From Thecamonas trahens ATCC 50062 (Eukaryota > Apusozoa > Apusomonadida > Apusomonadidae): 34,143 nucleotides of DNA. This document shows positions 19,866-30,072 of the stretch, piece after piece (the first letter of the stretch is position 1; every line of letters starts with the position of its first letter). The stretch spans positions 575,000 through 609,142 of the forward strand of contig NW_013657672.1 in assembly GCF_000142905.1 (NCBI RefSeq). Direction: 5' to 3'. The notes under the pieces were generated by a model, which was not told the origin of the DNA, made no database searches, and worked only from the letters and a program-made list of their open reading frames with translations. Position numbers and translations under genes: made by a program.

Positions 19866-22800
19866 CTATGGCGAGGGTGTGTGGACGATGAGCTTGTGCT
19901 TGATGAGCAGCGATGCAATGAGCGGTGCGCGTGGCCACAAGCAGGCGAGCTCCCAGGCGATGCGGAGTGCGGCAGCGGCGGCCGGCTGGCGGGCAAGAAC
20001 AAGGGCAACGAGCAAAGGGTCGAGCTCGCCTTGCGAGACACGGGGTAGTGAGTGGACGGCGTTGCTGATAGCGGAAATGAGCGGCGGCGGAAGAGGCGCC
20101 GGGTTGGTATCGGGCGGCAGAGCGCGATCGACGAGAAAGGCGACAACCGCGCGGACGGTCTGCAAGGTGATTGGCTTGAAGAGGCACACGTCCATGCCAG
20201 CGTCGAGGGCGCGGGCGGTGGCGTTCGAGTCTGCGGTGACGGCTGAAATTGGGATGGAGCTCTTTGACTCGGGCAAGTCCGACTCTGAGTCGCGGAGCTC
20301 CCGTGCTGCAGTAAAGCCGTCCTTGACCGGCATGTGGCAGTCGAGGAGGACGAGGTCAGGTGAGCTGGAGTTGCGACGGATGTGGGCGAGCATCTCGTCG
20401 CCGTTGGCAGCCTCGGCAACGTCGATGGAGAGCTCGGCGAGGAGCGCCGAGAGAACCATGCGATTGATCTCCATATCGTCGACTACAAGGACATTGATCG
20501 GCTCTTTGATGGTCGAGAACGCCATGAGGTCATCAAGCGATGAAAGGGCATGGGCGGCGATGGCGTAGCGGAGGAGGGAGCGTGCCGTGGGCGGATCGAG
20601 CGGCGATGCGGCGACGGCGTCGAAGGAACTCGCCGCGTCGGGCGAGAGTGAGTCATCGTTCGCTCCTAGCGCGACAATGAGCTGATGCTGGTTCCGCGGG
20701 AGTGCAGCACTCGACGTCCGCAGCATGGCAGCGAGCTTGATCGTCGGCAGCGAAGGACCACCCGAGTCGAGGTCAAGAACCACCAGTTGCGGTGCAGGGT
20801 TACCAGAAGCGGCGCGCGCCGAGAGCAGCATGGCCTGCGCTGAACTTGTCGCACCGTCAATGCATGTCACGCCCTCGGCTTGAAAGAGGGCAATGAGCCG
20901 GGCTCGCTCGCCGGAATCGGCATGCATGACAAGGGTGACGACTCGCGCGATGGCCGGCACCGGACTGGTCACCGCGTCGACAAGCGACCAAAGCCGCTCT
21001 TCGGGCGCGACACTAGGTAGGACAACGTGAGGAGAGGCAGAAAGAGGAGTGGCCAGCGATGGAGTGTACACGACTTGCGGTGTAAACGGAGTTTTGACGT
21101 CGGCATGAAGTCGACGTCGCAACGCAGCCCTGGCGTCTCGGCCGGCATGTCTTGTTCAGGCGACGTCCCGAGCTGATTGTCACCAGAGTAGCTCGACATG
21201 TCGGTCAACAACACGTTGGAGCCGAGAGCGAGATACGAGGGCGTCAAGTCATGCAAAGTCTGGTCAACATCACTCGAACAACTCTGGTTGAGCTTTGTGG
21301 ACGGGCCGAGGAGATCGAGCGCAGCAGTAAGAAGCTGAACAACAGGCTCGGCGCTGTTGACAACAGCGAGGCAGTCGACCGATGGCAAACACGATGTGGC
21401 GGCGTAGTCGGCCGCCGTCATGAGAGCTGTGTTCGAGACTAGGCAGAGGATGCGCGAGTCCGCGAGAAGGGCCGGCGCATCGTACCAGGTGAGCGGCGAG
21501 AGAAAGGCGGCGACGTTGTCGAGAGCAATAACAATGAGGTCGTAAGGCTGGGGCGCGTCTCGGAGAGCCACAAGGGCGTCAAGAGGATCGGCAATGGTCG
21601 TGACCGACTTGCTTGAGATCGGCGGAGCGAGAAGTGCTTCTGTAAGCCGCGCGCACGAGCCGACGACGATGGTGAGCGCCGAGGTCAACAGCGAGACGTC
21701 ACCTAGCGTACGTGCGAGCTGGTCTTCGGGCGATGGCACCATGCCGACGACAAACGAGGCTGTAATGGTGGTGCCGTCGTCGAGGGCCGAAGTTAGGTCT
21801 ACGCTCCCCCCGCAGAGCGAGGTAATCTCCTTGACGATGGCGAGACCTAGGCCGGTGCCGCCAAAGTTGCGTGTGATCGAGTCATCGGCTTGAACAAACG
21901 GAGAGAAGAGGCGTGGCACAACGTCGGGCGCGATGCCAATACCTGTGTCCGAGACGATGAATGTGAGCTTGGCCGGGACGACGCGTTTCCATTCGACCGA
22001 GTCGTCTGTGGCGGTGCGCGGCGCCGAGTCGGGTGGCTTGGGGTGGAACGCCTGGCTTGCGGCAGGATCGGCGGTCTGAGGTGGCAAGCCTGGAAGGTAG
22101 GTGCCCGGATCGAGGGCGTCGAGCGCGACGTCGACAGAGACCGAGCCAGAGGAGGTGAACTTGACAGCATTGGAGGCAAGGTTGAGGAGGACTTGGCGGA
22201 TGCGGCCCGAGTCGGCGACGAGCGCGGGAGGGATGGCGGGCGGGAGGCGAATCGAAAAGTCAACGCCCGGCTTTGCAGCCTCAAACATGACGCGGATGTC
22301 GTCAAGGAGAGTGCTCAGATCAAAGTCGACGTACTGAAGGGTGAGCGCACCAGCATCGACGCGGGCAAATGTGAGCAGATCCTCGAGGAGGTTGAGGAGG
22401 GCGCGAGCGGAGCGATCAACAAGGACAAGCTTGTCGTGGACTCTGGATGGAAGGTGCGATACAAGAAGGAGCGAGACGATGCCGAGGATGCCGTTGAGCG
22501 GGGTGCAGAGCTCGTGAGAGATGTTGGCCAGAAAGTGAGACTTTGCCGCGAGAGCGTCCACCAGCTTGCGGCGCGCAGAAGCCTCCAAGATGGCGCGGCG
22601 GCGGTCGGCGACGTCGACAAGTGAGATGGAGAGCTGGTCCGGGGTGTCGGGGGAAAATCCAACGATGACGTCGATGGGTGCCTCGGAGCGGTCAACATAG
22701 TGGGCGACGACGTTGCGGACAGCAACAAAAACGCGCTCGCCGGCCTTTTCCTCGCATGAGTGGAATTGCGATGACGAGGACACGTCTAGATCAGATTCAC

Positions 22801-23934
22801 AGCCTGTGACGACAATGTTGTCCGGCTCGCTGGCCAACGTTGGAAGAGAGAATCGTCGGCGACGACAAGTTCCATGCTCGCCTCGATCGAGTCGAATGTC
22901 GAGAGCGATCCAACGCGTGCAATGGACGGCGAGTTGCGGGCGCAAGTTGCCGAGGCGGCAATGATGTCGTCCCACAGCGGCGTCAGGGCAGGGACGAGCT
23001 GAAAGATGGGAGTGCCAACTAGATCGGCTTCATCGGCACAGCCAAAACGCCTGAGGGTGACCGAGTTGCACTGGACAACGTTGCCAGAGCGTGAGCAGGC
23101 GAGGTATGTGTTCCCGGTGGCCTCGAGGACCTCGCGAAGGCGGGCTTCCGAGGCCTCGAGCTTGGCCTCGCGATCGGCAAAGTCGGTGATGTCTCGTGCA
23201 ACACAGTACTTGTAGGTGTCGTCTGACGAGACCGACCAGCGGAGGGTGCGGTACGAGCCAGTTTTGGTGACATAGCGGTTGACAAAATTGACGACGTCGA
23301 CGTCGCCCTTGTTGAGCTCGCACGCGATGGCGGCTGTCGGGGCGACGTCGTCCGGATGGATAAACTCGATGCATGGCCGGGCCTTGAGCTCATCGACAGA
23401 AAAGCCGAGGACCTCGGTCCACTGCGGGTTGACAATCTCAAAGCAGCCATCGTAGTTGGTGAGGCAGAGCATGTCGAGCGACTTGTCAAAGAACTTATGG
23501 AGCGGGCCGCGGGTGATGTCGATGGCGCGGATGGCGCAGGTGACAGCCACGGTAGGGATGTCTCCCGCCTCCCATCTTGCCAGATGGAGCTCGATGTCAC
23601 CCTTGTGTGTCTTGCACACCATGGAGCTGCTCTTGATGGCATCGGCCAAGTCAGAAGCCGTGAGAACCAAGTCGTCGACAAGGTCGAAAAGGTCGAGGAA
23701 GTGAGCGTTGATGATTACACACTGGTCATTCACGGACGCCGGGATTAGCCAAGGTGTGTCGGGATGCGTGCCGGGTGGGGTATGCGGACGAGTGCAAACG
23801 GATAAGGGAGGAATGACGCGAGGTCCTCTGCCTGCATGGTGGAGAGTGGAGTGGGGAAGTGGGTTGGGGGGGGGGGGGTGGGTATTGGGATTTGCTGTGG
23901 GGCGGGTGGAGGACCGTACGTACATGCGGATCAT
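19866..23934 (-). CDS. Hybrid sensor histidine kinase (PAS-HisKA-HATPase-REC x3); frame broken twice
   Basis: Domains in order: PAS (from about 150, LCLTNYDGCFEIVNPQW, with FIHPDD), a second shorter PAS (LEATGNTYLACSRSGN), HisKA with H-box SHELCTPLNG (His474; Cys where Arg is usual), and HATPase_c with N-box LNLASNAVKF, G1 DTGIGI and G2 GGTGLGLAIV. Two degenerate receiver-like domains follow, then a canonical receiver with VLVVDDME, phospho-acceptor Asp1199 in LLDCHMPVKDG, AVTAD and the FKP lysine. It should autophosphorylate and pass phosphate to its own receiver, then to an HPt protein not found here. No membrane segment is seen. The frame changes at 22837-22838 (AA) and 21092-21095 (TTTT), each repaired by one base, giving 1356 residues from 23934. 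The first ~70 residues are Pro-rich and look non-coding, so the true start is uncertain; an intron from 23919 to 23722 (GTACGG to CCAG) is one in-phase possibility. Confidence 0.85.
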
Positions 23935-24057
23935 TTTGAACGTTTGCGTTGACTGTCAAGAGCCGCGTTTACGGAATTGGCGCGCAGCAAGCACATTGCC
24001 GGGCAGGAGGCGGGGGGAGGCGGGGAAGGGCAGTGCGTGGGGGTAGAACTGGCGTGG

Positions 24058-27000
24058 TTAGCGGTGCTTCGATCGCTTGCTGGGGCGGGAAGAGCCAAGG
24101 ACATCGTCGCGCTCGCGCCTGGAGCGCTTCATGTCCTCGCGGCGGGCCTCGCGCTCGAGAGCCTCGTCGTCGAGGCCCTCCTCGGAGAGCTCGTCGTCGG
24201 GGTTTGAGATGGCCGAGTAAGATGACTCTGTGCCCTCGCCCGACTCAAACTCAAACTCGTCGTCGTCGTCGTCGTCGTCGCCCGAGGGCTCAAACTCGGA
24301 CTCGTCCGAGTCCGCGATGACCTCCTCCTCTTCCTCGTCGTCGTCCTCGAGGAAGGACCAGCCACCGTCGGTGAAGAAGCCCGGGACGTCGTCGGTGATG
24401 TGCTTCATGACGGCAGTCCAGTTGAGGTTGGCCTGGCCCTCGTAGAACTTGACGTTGTTGCCGTCGAGCCACTCCTTGATGGCGTCGAGGTACTTGGACT
24501 CGATCGAGTTGATGTGGAGCGGGGCCTTTGAGTAGTCCTTCCACACGATGACCATGTCAAAGTTACGGAGCGAGAAGCGGACGCGCTCAAAGTGGACGAT
24601 CTCGATGTCGTCAATAGTGATGACGACAAACGGCGTCTCGACGAGGTGGACCAGGCAGTTGACGGTCGGCTGGAGGAAGACGGTCGAGCGCTCGGGCACA
24701 CCATGGAAGCCGAGGTCGCGGTAGGGGACGTCAAACTGGAGGTCGAGGTCGGGCTTGTTGGTCTCGACGACGGCCTCGACGGCCTCTGCAAACTTCTTAA
24801 AGTTTGCGTTCTTCTTTGCACGCTCACGACGCTCGCGCTGCTCGTCCTCGAGCTCGTCGATGTCAAAGGCGGAGCGAGCGTTGCGGCCGGAGAGGTTGCG
24901 CTCGACGTTGTACGCCATCTGCAGGAACTGGACGTCCTTGGTCTTCTTTTTGCCAACCATGATGGGGTTGTGAAGGTGGAAGTGGATGAGGACAATGAGC
25001 TCCGACTTTGAAGGCTGGAAAAAGGCGTGGCGGATGTTGGCGTAGATGATGTCGACACGGGCGCCGGTGCGCGAGGTGAAACGGAGACCGTTGGCGTGGG
25101 CCTCGAGAACGCCGATCTCCTTGCGGCCTGCGAGGCGCGGGCGGATCTCGACCGAGCTGAGGCGCGGGATGGGGCCCTTGAGCAGACGGAGCCGCTCCTG
25201 GTCGACAAGGTCGGCGCGCTCGCGGCGATCCTTCTCACGGGCGGCGATGCGCTTGCGGAGCTCCTGGACGTGGCGCAGCGAGGTGTTGAGGTTGCGGGCG
25301 TGGGTCATGGGGACTCGGAACGAGACTTCGCGGACAAACATCGAGTGGGGGTCCTCGAACGCACGCTTCTTGCCCGACGCGGTGGGTGTGACAAAGTTGA
25401 AACGGACGTACACGTACTCGCCCTCGTCCGACTTGGACGCTGACTTGATGGTGGAGACATGGAAAGGGACGGCGTGGCCGTAGATGGGCAGAAAGACGGT
25501 CTCAGCCGAGATGTCGACAAAGATGGCGTCCGGGCGCGCGGCGCGCGGAAAGGCAGCAGGCGTCGGGTATGAGTTGATCTTGGCGATGGCCGAAGAAGTG
25601 CTCGAGGCGCGGGCGGCGGCCTCGCCCGAGTGGCGGGCGATGGCCTCCTCCAGCGTTTTCTGGGCAAGCTCTGACTGATGGTCACGAATGCGCTGCTCAT
25701 CGGCGGCGCTGGTCTCGGTCTGGGCCGAGCCGCGCTTGCGGAGGCGCTCGTCGAGGACGGCCTGGGCGTCGAGAGCGGCCTTGGCCTCGGCGAGCCGGGC
25801 GGCGCGGGCGGCCTCGGTCTCGGCGGTGTCGTCCAGAACGTAGACAATCTCGTAGGGGACGGCGGCGGTGAGGTTGACCGGGCCGTCGGGAGCGACGAGG
25901 ACTGTGTCCGCGAGGGCGAGCTCGAACTTGCGCATCTCGGCTCGCTTGGACTTTTTGTCCGAGAGCTTGCGAAAGGCAAGCGAGATGTTGAGGACCATGC
26001 CTGCGCGGATGCGGGCGGTGCACGACGGGCCAAGGACATAGTCGGGCTCGACAAGCTCGATGCCAATGGACGAGCCAAAGTTGGCAGCAAGCTTGCGGCC
26101 GAGCCCCTCCTCCTTGGCCTCGACAAAGGCGAGCGTCTCCTCGTAGAGAGCAGCAAAAGTCTTGCCGGGCGTGGCGGCGGAGATGCAGAACTGGTGAGCG
26201 GCGCGGAGGATAGCAAACGAGGCGTCGACCTTGTCGGTGGCGTTGACCAGGACAGAGCGGGCAACGTTGGCGTTGTACAGGTTGTAGCGGCCGCCCATCG
26301 AGACAAGAAAGACGCCGCGCTTGGCAAGCGGCGCGCCCGAGGGCGCCACCAGGGCACCGGCCCGGACGTCGGCGCCCGACTGGATCATCGGGGTGTAGCT
26401 CATGTCGGCGAGCTCGTCGTCAAAGCCGGTGAGGCCGGCGGCCGACGGCGAGGTAAAGGCGTTGGCAGCCTCGGTCGAGAGCTGAGCGTGGGTGACTGCG
26501 GTGCCTTTGTCAAGAACGACCTCGATGCGCTTGACGGTGACCGAGTTGACAACGGCGGCTGCGAGCTCGGCGGCCTTGCGGATGTTGGCAGTCTCGACCT
26601 CGTCCTTGGTGACGAGTTCGGCCGAGAGAGCAGTGTCGATGGCGACGAGCGGGACGCCGGCGCCGCGGATAGCAGCAAAGAAAGACTTGGCAAACTTGCC
26701 CGTCAGTAAGGTCTCGGCCTTCTCGCCACCGCAGATGCCGAGTCGCGAGCCCTGGCGTGAGTTGGCAATCTTGGCCAGCATGGCGGACCAGTTGGCGGCG
26801 TTGCCGTCGGCCTTGTTGCGGACAAGAAAGTCAAAGGTGAACGGCGAGCCGTCGCGGGCAAGCTGGCGGAGAATGTCCACCTTTTTCTGTGAGGAGCAAA
26901 CAGTGAGCTCCTTGGCCGAGGTGGCAAGGATGACGCAGTCCGGGAGCTCGACGTCAAACAGCCAGGTCTGCATGGTGACCGGCTTGGAGGCAGCCGACGC

Positions 27001-27141
27001 CGCAGTGGACTTGCCTGCAGCGAGCACGAGAACGTCTGCGCCATTCCACAGACCCTCATTGGTGTTGTCCTTGCTCCAGGACTCGAGCACGCGGCCCATC
27101 CGCTTCTCAAACACCTCCACGTTCAGCACAAAGTCGGCCAT
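24058..27141 (-). CDS. SPT16: FACT complex subunit SPT16 (histone chaperone)
   Basis: Single uninterrupted frame of 1027 residues, close to the usual ~1040 of SPT16. SPT16 pairs with SSRP1/POB3 to loosen and rebuild nucleosomes during transcription and replication in the nucleus. The N-terminal pseudo-aminopeptidase domain spans about 1-430 (MADFVLNVEVFEKRM; FLVSMGGRYNLYNANVAR; IGIELVEP) and lacks metal ligands, as in the family. Then come the charged linker, the dimerisation segment (about 540-660), and the tandem PH-like middle domain with RLAGRKEIGVLEAHANG, HNPIMVGKKKTKDVQF and DIEIVHFERVRFSLRNFDMV. The WSFLEDDDEEEEE tail is strongly acidic, and the protein ends in a basic RPSKRSKHR. Start ATG at 27141; the stop is TAA at 24058. 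No introns are visible. A (TCG)n run at about 24256-24288 encodes part of the Asp-rich tail. Confidence 0.96.
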   Translation of the reverse strand: MADFVLNVEVFEKRMGRVLESWSKDNTNEGLWNGADVLVLAAGKSTAASAASKPVTMQTWLFDVELPDCVILATSAKELTVCSSQKKVDILRQLARDGSPFTFDFLVRNKADGNAANWSAMLAKIANSRQGSRLGICGGEKAETLLTGKFAKSFFAAIRGAGVPLVAIDTALSAELVTKDEVETANIRKAAELAAAVVNSVTVKRIEVVLDKGTAVTHAQLSTEAANAFTSPSAAGLTGFDDELADMSYTPMIQSGADVRAGALVAPSGAPLAKRGVFLVSMGGRYNLYNANVARSVLVNATDKVDASFAILRAAHQFCISAATPGKTFAALYEETLAFVEAKEEGLGRKLAANFGSSIGIELVEPDYVLGPSCTARIRAGMVLNISLAFRKLSDKKSKRAEMRKFELALADTVLVAPDGPVNLTAAVPYEIVYVLDDTAETEAARAARLAEAKAALDAQAVLDERLRKRGSAQTETSAADEQRIRDHQSELAQKTLEEAIARHSGEAAARASSTSSAIAKINSYPTPAAFPRAARPDAIFVDISAETVFLPIYGHAVPFHVSTIKSASKSDEGEYVYVRFNFVTPTASGKKRAFEDPHSMFVREVSFRVPMTHARNLNTSLRHVQELRKRIAAREKDRRERADLVDQERLRLLKGPIPRLSSVEIRPRLAGRKEIGVLEAHANGLRFTSRTGARVDIIYANIRHAFFQPSKSELIVLIHFHLHNPIMVGKKKTKDVQFLQMAYNVERNLSGRNARSAFDIDELEDEQRERRERAKKNANFKKFAEAVEAVVETNKPDLDLQFDVPYRDLGFHGVPERSTVFLQPTVNCLVHLVETPFVVITIDDIEIVHFERVRFSLRNFDMVIVWKDYSKAPLHINSIESKYLDAIKEWLDGNNVKFYEGQANLNWTAVMKHITDDVPGFFTDGGWSFLEDDDEEEEEVIADSDESEFEPSGDDDDDDDEFEFESGEGTESSYSAISNPDDELSEEGLDDEALEREARREDMKRSRRERDDVLGSSRPSKRSKHR

Positions 27142-27481
27142 GATCGTTCTGGAGTGTAGAATCTTGTGAGAGCGGCGGGAAGGGGAGGATGTGGGTGGGT
27201 GGGGGGGAGTGTGGGGAGAGGGAGGGACAGAGAGAGTGTCAGAGAGAGGTGTACGTACAGTGTGTATGGAAGGGGTGGGTGGGTGAGGGTGGGGTATGTG
27301 TGGGCTGTGGGTGTGGGCGTGGGGAGGGTGGCAGAGAGGGGTGGCGGTGGGGGTGGTCGGAGGTGGCAGCGCCGGTCGTGGAGTTTTCGCTGCCGGTTGG
27401 GAGGCGAGGCGAGTCGCACTGCGGGCTGGCGAGGCAGTTTGAGATCAAGTCAGAGATAGGGGAGGAGGAGACGTTCACTTT
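27142..27481 (-). promoter_or_regulatory. Intergenic region and presumed SPT16 promoter
   Basis: 340 bases between SPT16 and the two-TM gene upstream. No gene is seen. On the SPT16 coding strand it is strongly pyrimidine-rich (CTCTCT, CCCACCC), ending in CTACACTCCAGAACGATC just before the ATG; the opposite strand has many short G runs. No TATA box is evident. Confidence 0.5.
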
Positions 27482-27883
27482 TTAGGAGCTCGAGTCGGTG
27501 AGAATGATGCGGGCGTCCGAGGCGGAGTATTCTTCGTCGCCGGTGCCATCGCCCGAGTCGGTGTCCGAGTCGTAGTAGGCGTAAACGTAGTTGATCTCAG
27601 CATCGGCTCCCGGAGAGGCGCACATCTCGCCGCAGTAGCCCACTGCGTACATGTACCAGCAGCCGACGAGAGTCGCGAGGTGGAAGACGACGAGGCAGAC
27701 GATGATGACAATAAAGCCCGTGGAAGACGAGTCAATATCATCGCCCATCAGCTGACCAAGGAGCAGAGCGTAGGCGACGAGCAGGCCCATGGCGACGACC
27801 AGACCCACAGCCATGTCGGTGTTGCGGCGGCAACGGGAGAAGCCTTCCGACCGCACAGCAGGCTGTTCATCCTCGGAATCCAT
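27482..27883 (-). CDS. Small two-TM protein of unknown function
   Basis: 133 residues from the ATG at 27883. A charged N-terminus (MDSEDEQPAVRSEGFSRC) is followed by two hydrophobic helices, about 24-45 (MAVGLVVAMGLLVAYALLLG) and 54-80 (FIVIIVCLVVFHLATLVGCW). A Cys/Tyr-containing segment and an acidic tail (DSDTDSGDGTGDEEY) come last. I do not recognise a family. The frame is open upstream to 28147, but that part is His/Thr/Pro low complexity and overlaps the promoter shared with the divergent GT61 gene. The clean hydrophobic pattern and acidic tail make it more likely real than a shadow. Confidence 0.6.
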   Translation of the reverse strand: MDSEDEQPAVRSEGFSRCRRNTDMAVGLVVAMGLLVAYALLLGQLMGDDIDSSSTGFIVIIVCLVVFHLATLVGCWYMYAVGYCGEMCASPGADAEINYVYAYYDSDTDSGDGTGDEEYSASDARIILTDSSS

Positions 27884-28262
27884 GGATAGCTGTGGTGTGG
27901 AAGTGGAGTGTCTGCTGCAATCGACTGCAACTGTTGTGGGTGGAGCTGCTGTTCGCCTGCCTGTTCCGTGAATGGTGTTGTGACCGTGGGAGCGTGCGTG
28001 GGTTGGTGGCAGCGATGTGATGATGAGAGCAGCGGCGATGAGCGTGGGTATCGGGGCTGGGACTGGACATGGCAGCAGGGATGGTGTTTGAGGGCGTGAC
28101 GAGGAGGCGCGGCGTGTGTGTGAGGCTGGCGAGCAAAAGGACAGCATCTGTAGCTCAACTCAAGGCAGACTCGTACTCTTGCTCTCGCTCGTCGCTACAG
28201 GCAGAGACACAAGCACCTCACGCAGACAGCCAAGGTTGTGGAGACGGAACATCTTGCTTGTC
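27884..28262. promoter_or_regulatory. Divergent promoter region: two-TM gene and GT61 gene
   Basis: 379 bases between start codons pointing away from each other (27883 minus, 28263 plus). No gene is seen inside. The left half is rich in CA/CAC words on the minus strand, like the leader sequences elsewhere in the window. The half next to the GT61 ATG has mixed composition with CTCGCTCGTCG and CAGGCAGAGACACAAG. No TATA box is recognised. Confidence 0.45.
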
Positions 28263-30053
28263 ATGGTGAGCAGGAGGCGAGTGCTGGTGGTAGTGCTCGG
28301 GGCAACTGTCTTTGCTATCGGCGTCGTCCAGTTGCTGGCCAGCTCGTGGGTGCTCGGCAACCCGCGGCATGTCCACGTACACGTGGCGGGCAAGCACGAC
28401 CGGAGAAGCCTGGAGGCGACAGAGACAGAGCGGAAAGAGGCTCTGGCAAGGCTGCAGCACGGGCTGGAACGGGAAGGGCATGTCCATGCGCAACATCACA
28501 GTGAGGCGAGCGACGACATTGGAACCGACAAGCCGAGCGGCGCTAAGGCCGACGGCCGTCGTGTCCATGGCAACCATCCGGTAGCAGGCCTGGACGATGC
28601 CGGCGAAGATGTCCACGACTTGCTGGCGAACCGGTTTCGAGGCGCGTTTTCGCCACTTGTCACCCACGAGATTCATGACTGCGTCGACGCCGCCATCGGG
28701 TGGGACCACTATCGCTCCCGCATGGCCGAGGCTGTTGAGGTCTGCTCCGGGCCGACCACCATCAAGTGTGCCACATTTCCCAAGCACAGCGCTTGGTTCC
28801 AGGAGGACAGGGCGTACTTTTGCTGGGCGACCAACCTGGTCGAGTATCCCGACCGACAGGCCGTCGAGGTGCCCAGTCCGTACATGCGTCGCTACGCCGC
28901 ACACTGCGTGCGAAAGAGCAAGCCGCACACCGTGTTTTGGAACGAGATGAAGGGATACGACGACTTGCTGGGACTCTCCAAGTCGCTGGTCGGTGTTTTC
29001 CCACTGGACTCACTGCCTGAAACCGATGCGCGTGCTGCAGACGCACCTGCGCTTACCATCATTGTCCGCGGTGATTGCACAACACGGAACCCTGGTCACT
29101 GCATCGCCGACCCACACAACGCTCACATTGTCCAAGACCTTCTCGGCATTTCACCGCTCAACACCTCGGTGCTCCTCGTCACTGGATTTGGCCCCGAGTC
29201 GGTCTCCGAGTCCTGGCTCGCGCTCGGCAGGCACTCGCTCTACTCTGACCCATATGATCTTCCACGCGCCCCGGCCGACACGCCCCCACGCATACTCCCG
29301 CTGGTGGCGTTTACGCCGCTCCCGCTGTACGGCCCACATTGGCAAGGCTACCGGGGTGCATCGTCCGAGTGCCGCGGCGTCTCGTCGGTCCTTGTCTCGT
29401 ACGCGGAAAAGGTGTTCCCGTTTCTCGACGCTCACGTCACGCTTGAGATCCCGTCGCTCATCTCGGCAGCGACCGGCGACTTTGACATCTGCGGCATGAT
29501 GATGGAGCGCAAAATCTGTGAAGTTGGCCGGTGCTTTGCTGACGGCACAGAGGTTGCCGCGTTCCCGAAAGACTCGGCTGCGTGTCGCCACGCCGCCCAT
29601 CGCGGGCTCATCATCTATGCTCGGCGTGCCCGCTACCGGCTCCTCGCCAACGTGGACGATGTACTCTCGCTGCTTGCCGAGCGCTATCCAGAGCATGTCA
29701 CTGTGGCGGTCGATTTCGGACATCTATCGTCTGACGTGCAGTACGCGCTGCTGCGGTCGGCCGTGGTGGTGATGGGCGTACACGGCGGCGCGATGTGGGG
29801 CGCACTCAATGTCCTCCGCCGCGGGCAGAACGTTGTAGAGATTATGCCAGTTCTTGGCCCAGGCGAGTCGTGCACGCTGGCCAACCTCGTTGGCGTCCGC
29901 TACTTTACGGTGGCATGCAGTGAGTGTCGTCCGGACAACAACCACATCGGGAATATCAACCTCTCGGACTTTGCCATCCAGATCGACCGGGCGCTGAACG
30001 AGGAGCGTCTGCATGACAGCGGGCTCTCGCCAGAAGAGTGCAAAGCTTTATGA
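28263..30053 (+). CDS. Glycosyltransferase family 61 (DUF563)-like, type II membrane protein
   Basis: 596 residues from the ATG at 28263. A short basic N-terminus (MVSRRR) precedes a signal anchor (about 6-29, VLVVVLGATVFAIGVVQLL), the layout of Golgi type II glycosyltransferases. A charged stem with His/Glu/Asp residues follows to about 140, then a luminal catalytic domain. The C-terminal segment VMGVHGGAMWGALNVL followed by VVEIMP (about 500-530) matches the HGAG...N...E signature of GT61/DUF563, the family of EOGT, POMGNT2 and plant xylosyl-/arabinosyltransferases. Family assignment is fairly secure; donor and acceptor sugars are not. The sequence has many Cys in the luminal part, which fits disulfides. 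It converges with the RWD/RING gene, and the stop codons are 19 bases apart. Confidence 0.75.
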   Translation: MVSRRRVLVVVLGATVFAIGVVQLLASSWVLGNPRHVHVHVAGKHDRRSLEATETERKEALARLQHGLEREGHVHAQHHSEASDDIGTDKPSGAKADGRRVHGNHPVAGLDDAGEDVHDLLANRFRGAFSPLVTHEIHDCVDAAIGWDHYRSRMAEAVEVCSGPTTIKCATFPKHSAWFQEDRAYFCWATNLVEYPDRQAVEVPSPYMRRYAAHCVRKSKPHTVFWNEMKGYDDLLGLSKSLVGVFPLDSLPETDARAADAPALTIIVRGDCTTRNPGHCIADPHNAHIVQDLLGISPLNTSVLLVTGFGPESVSESWLALGRHSLYSDPYDLPRAPADTPPRILPLVAFTPLPLYGPHWQGYRGASSECRGVSSVLVSYAEKVFPFLDAHVTLEIPSLISAATGDFDICGMMMERKICEVGRCFADGTEVAAFPKDSAACRHAAHRGLIIYARRARYRLLANVDDVLSLLAERYPEHVTVAVDFGHLSSDVQYALLRSAVVVMGVHGGAMWGALNVLRRGQNVVEIMPVLGPGESCTLANLVGVRYFTVACSECRPDNNHIGNINLSDFAIQIDRALNEERLHDSGLSPEECKAL

Positions 30054-30072
30054 TGTGAGTATTCTCTCAGTA

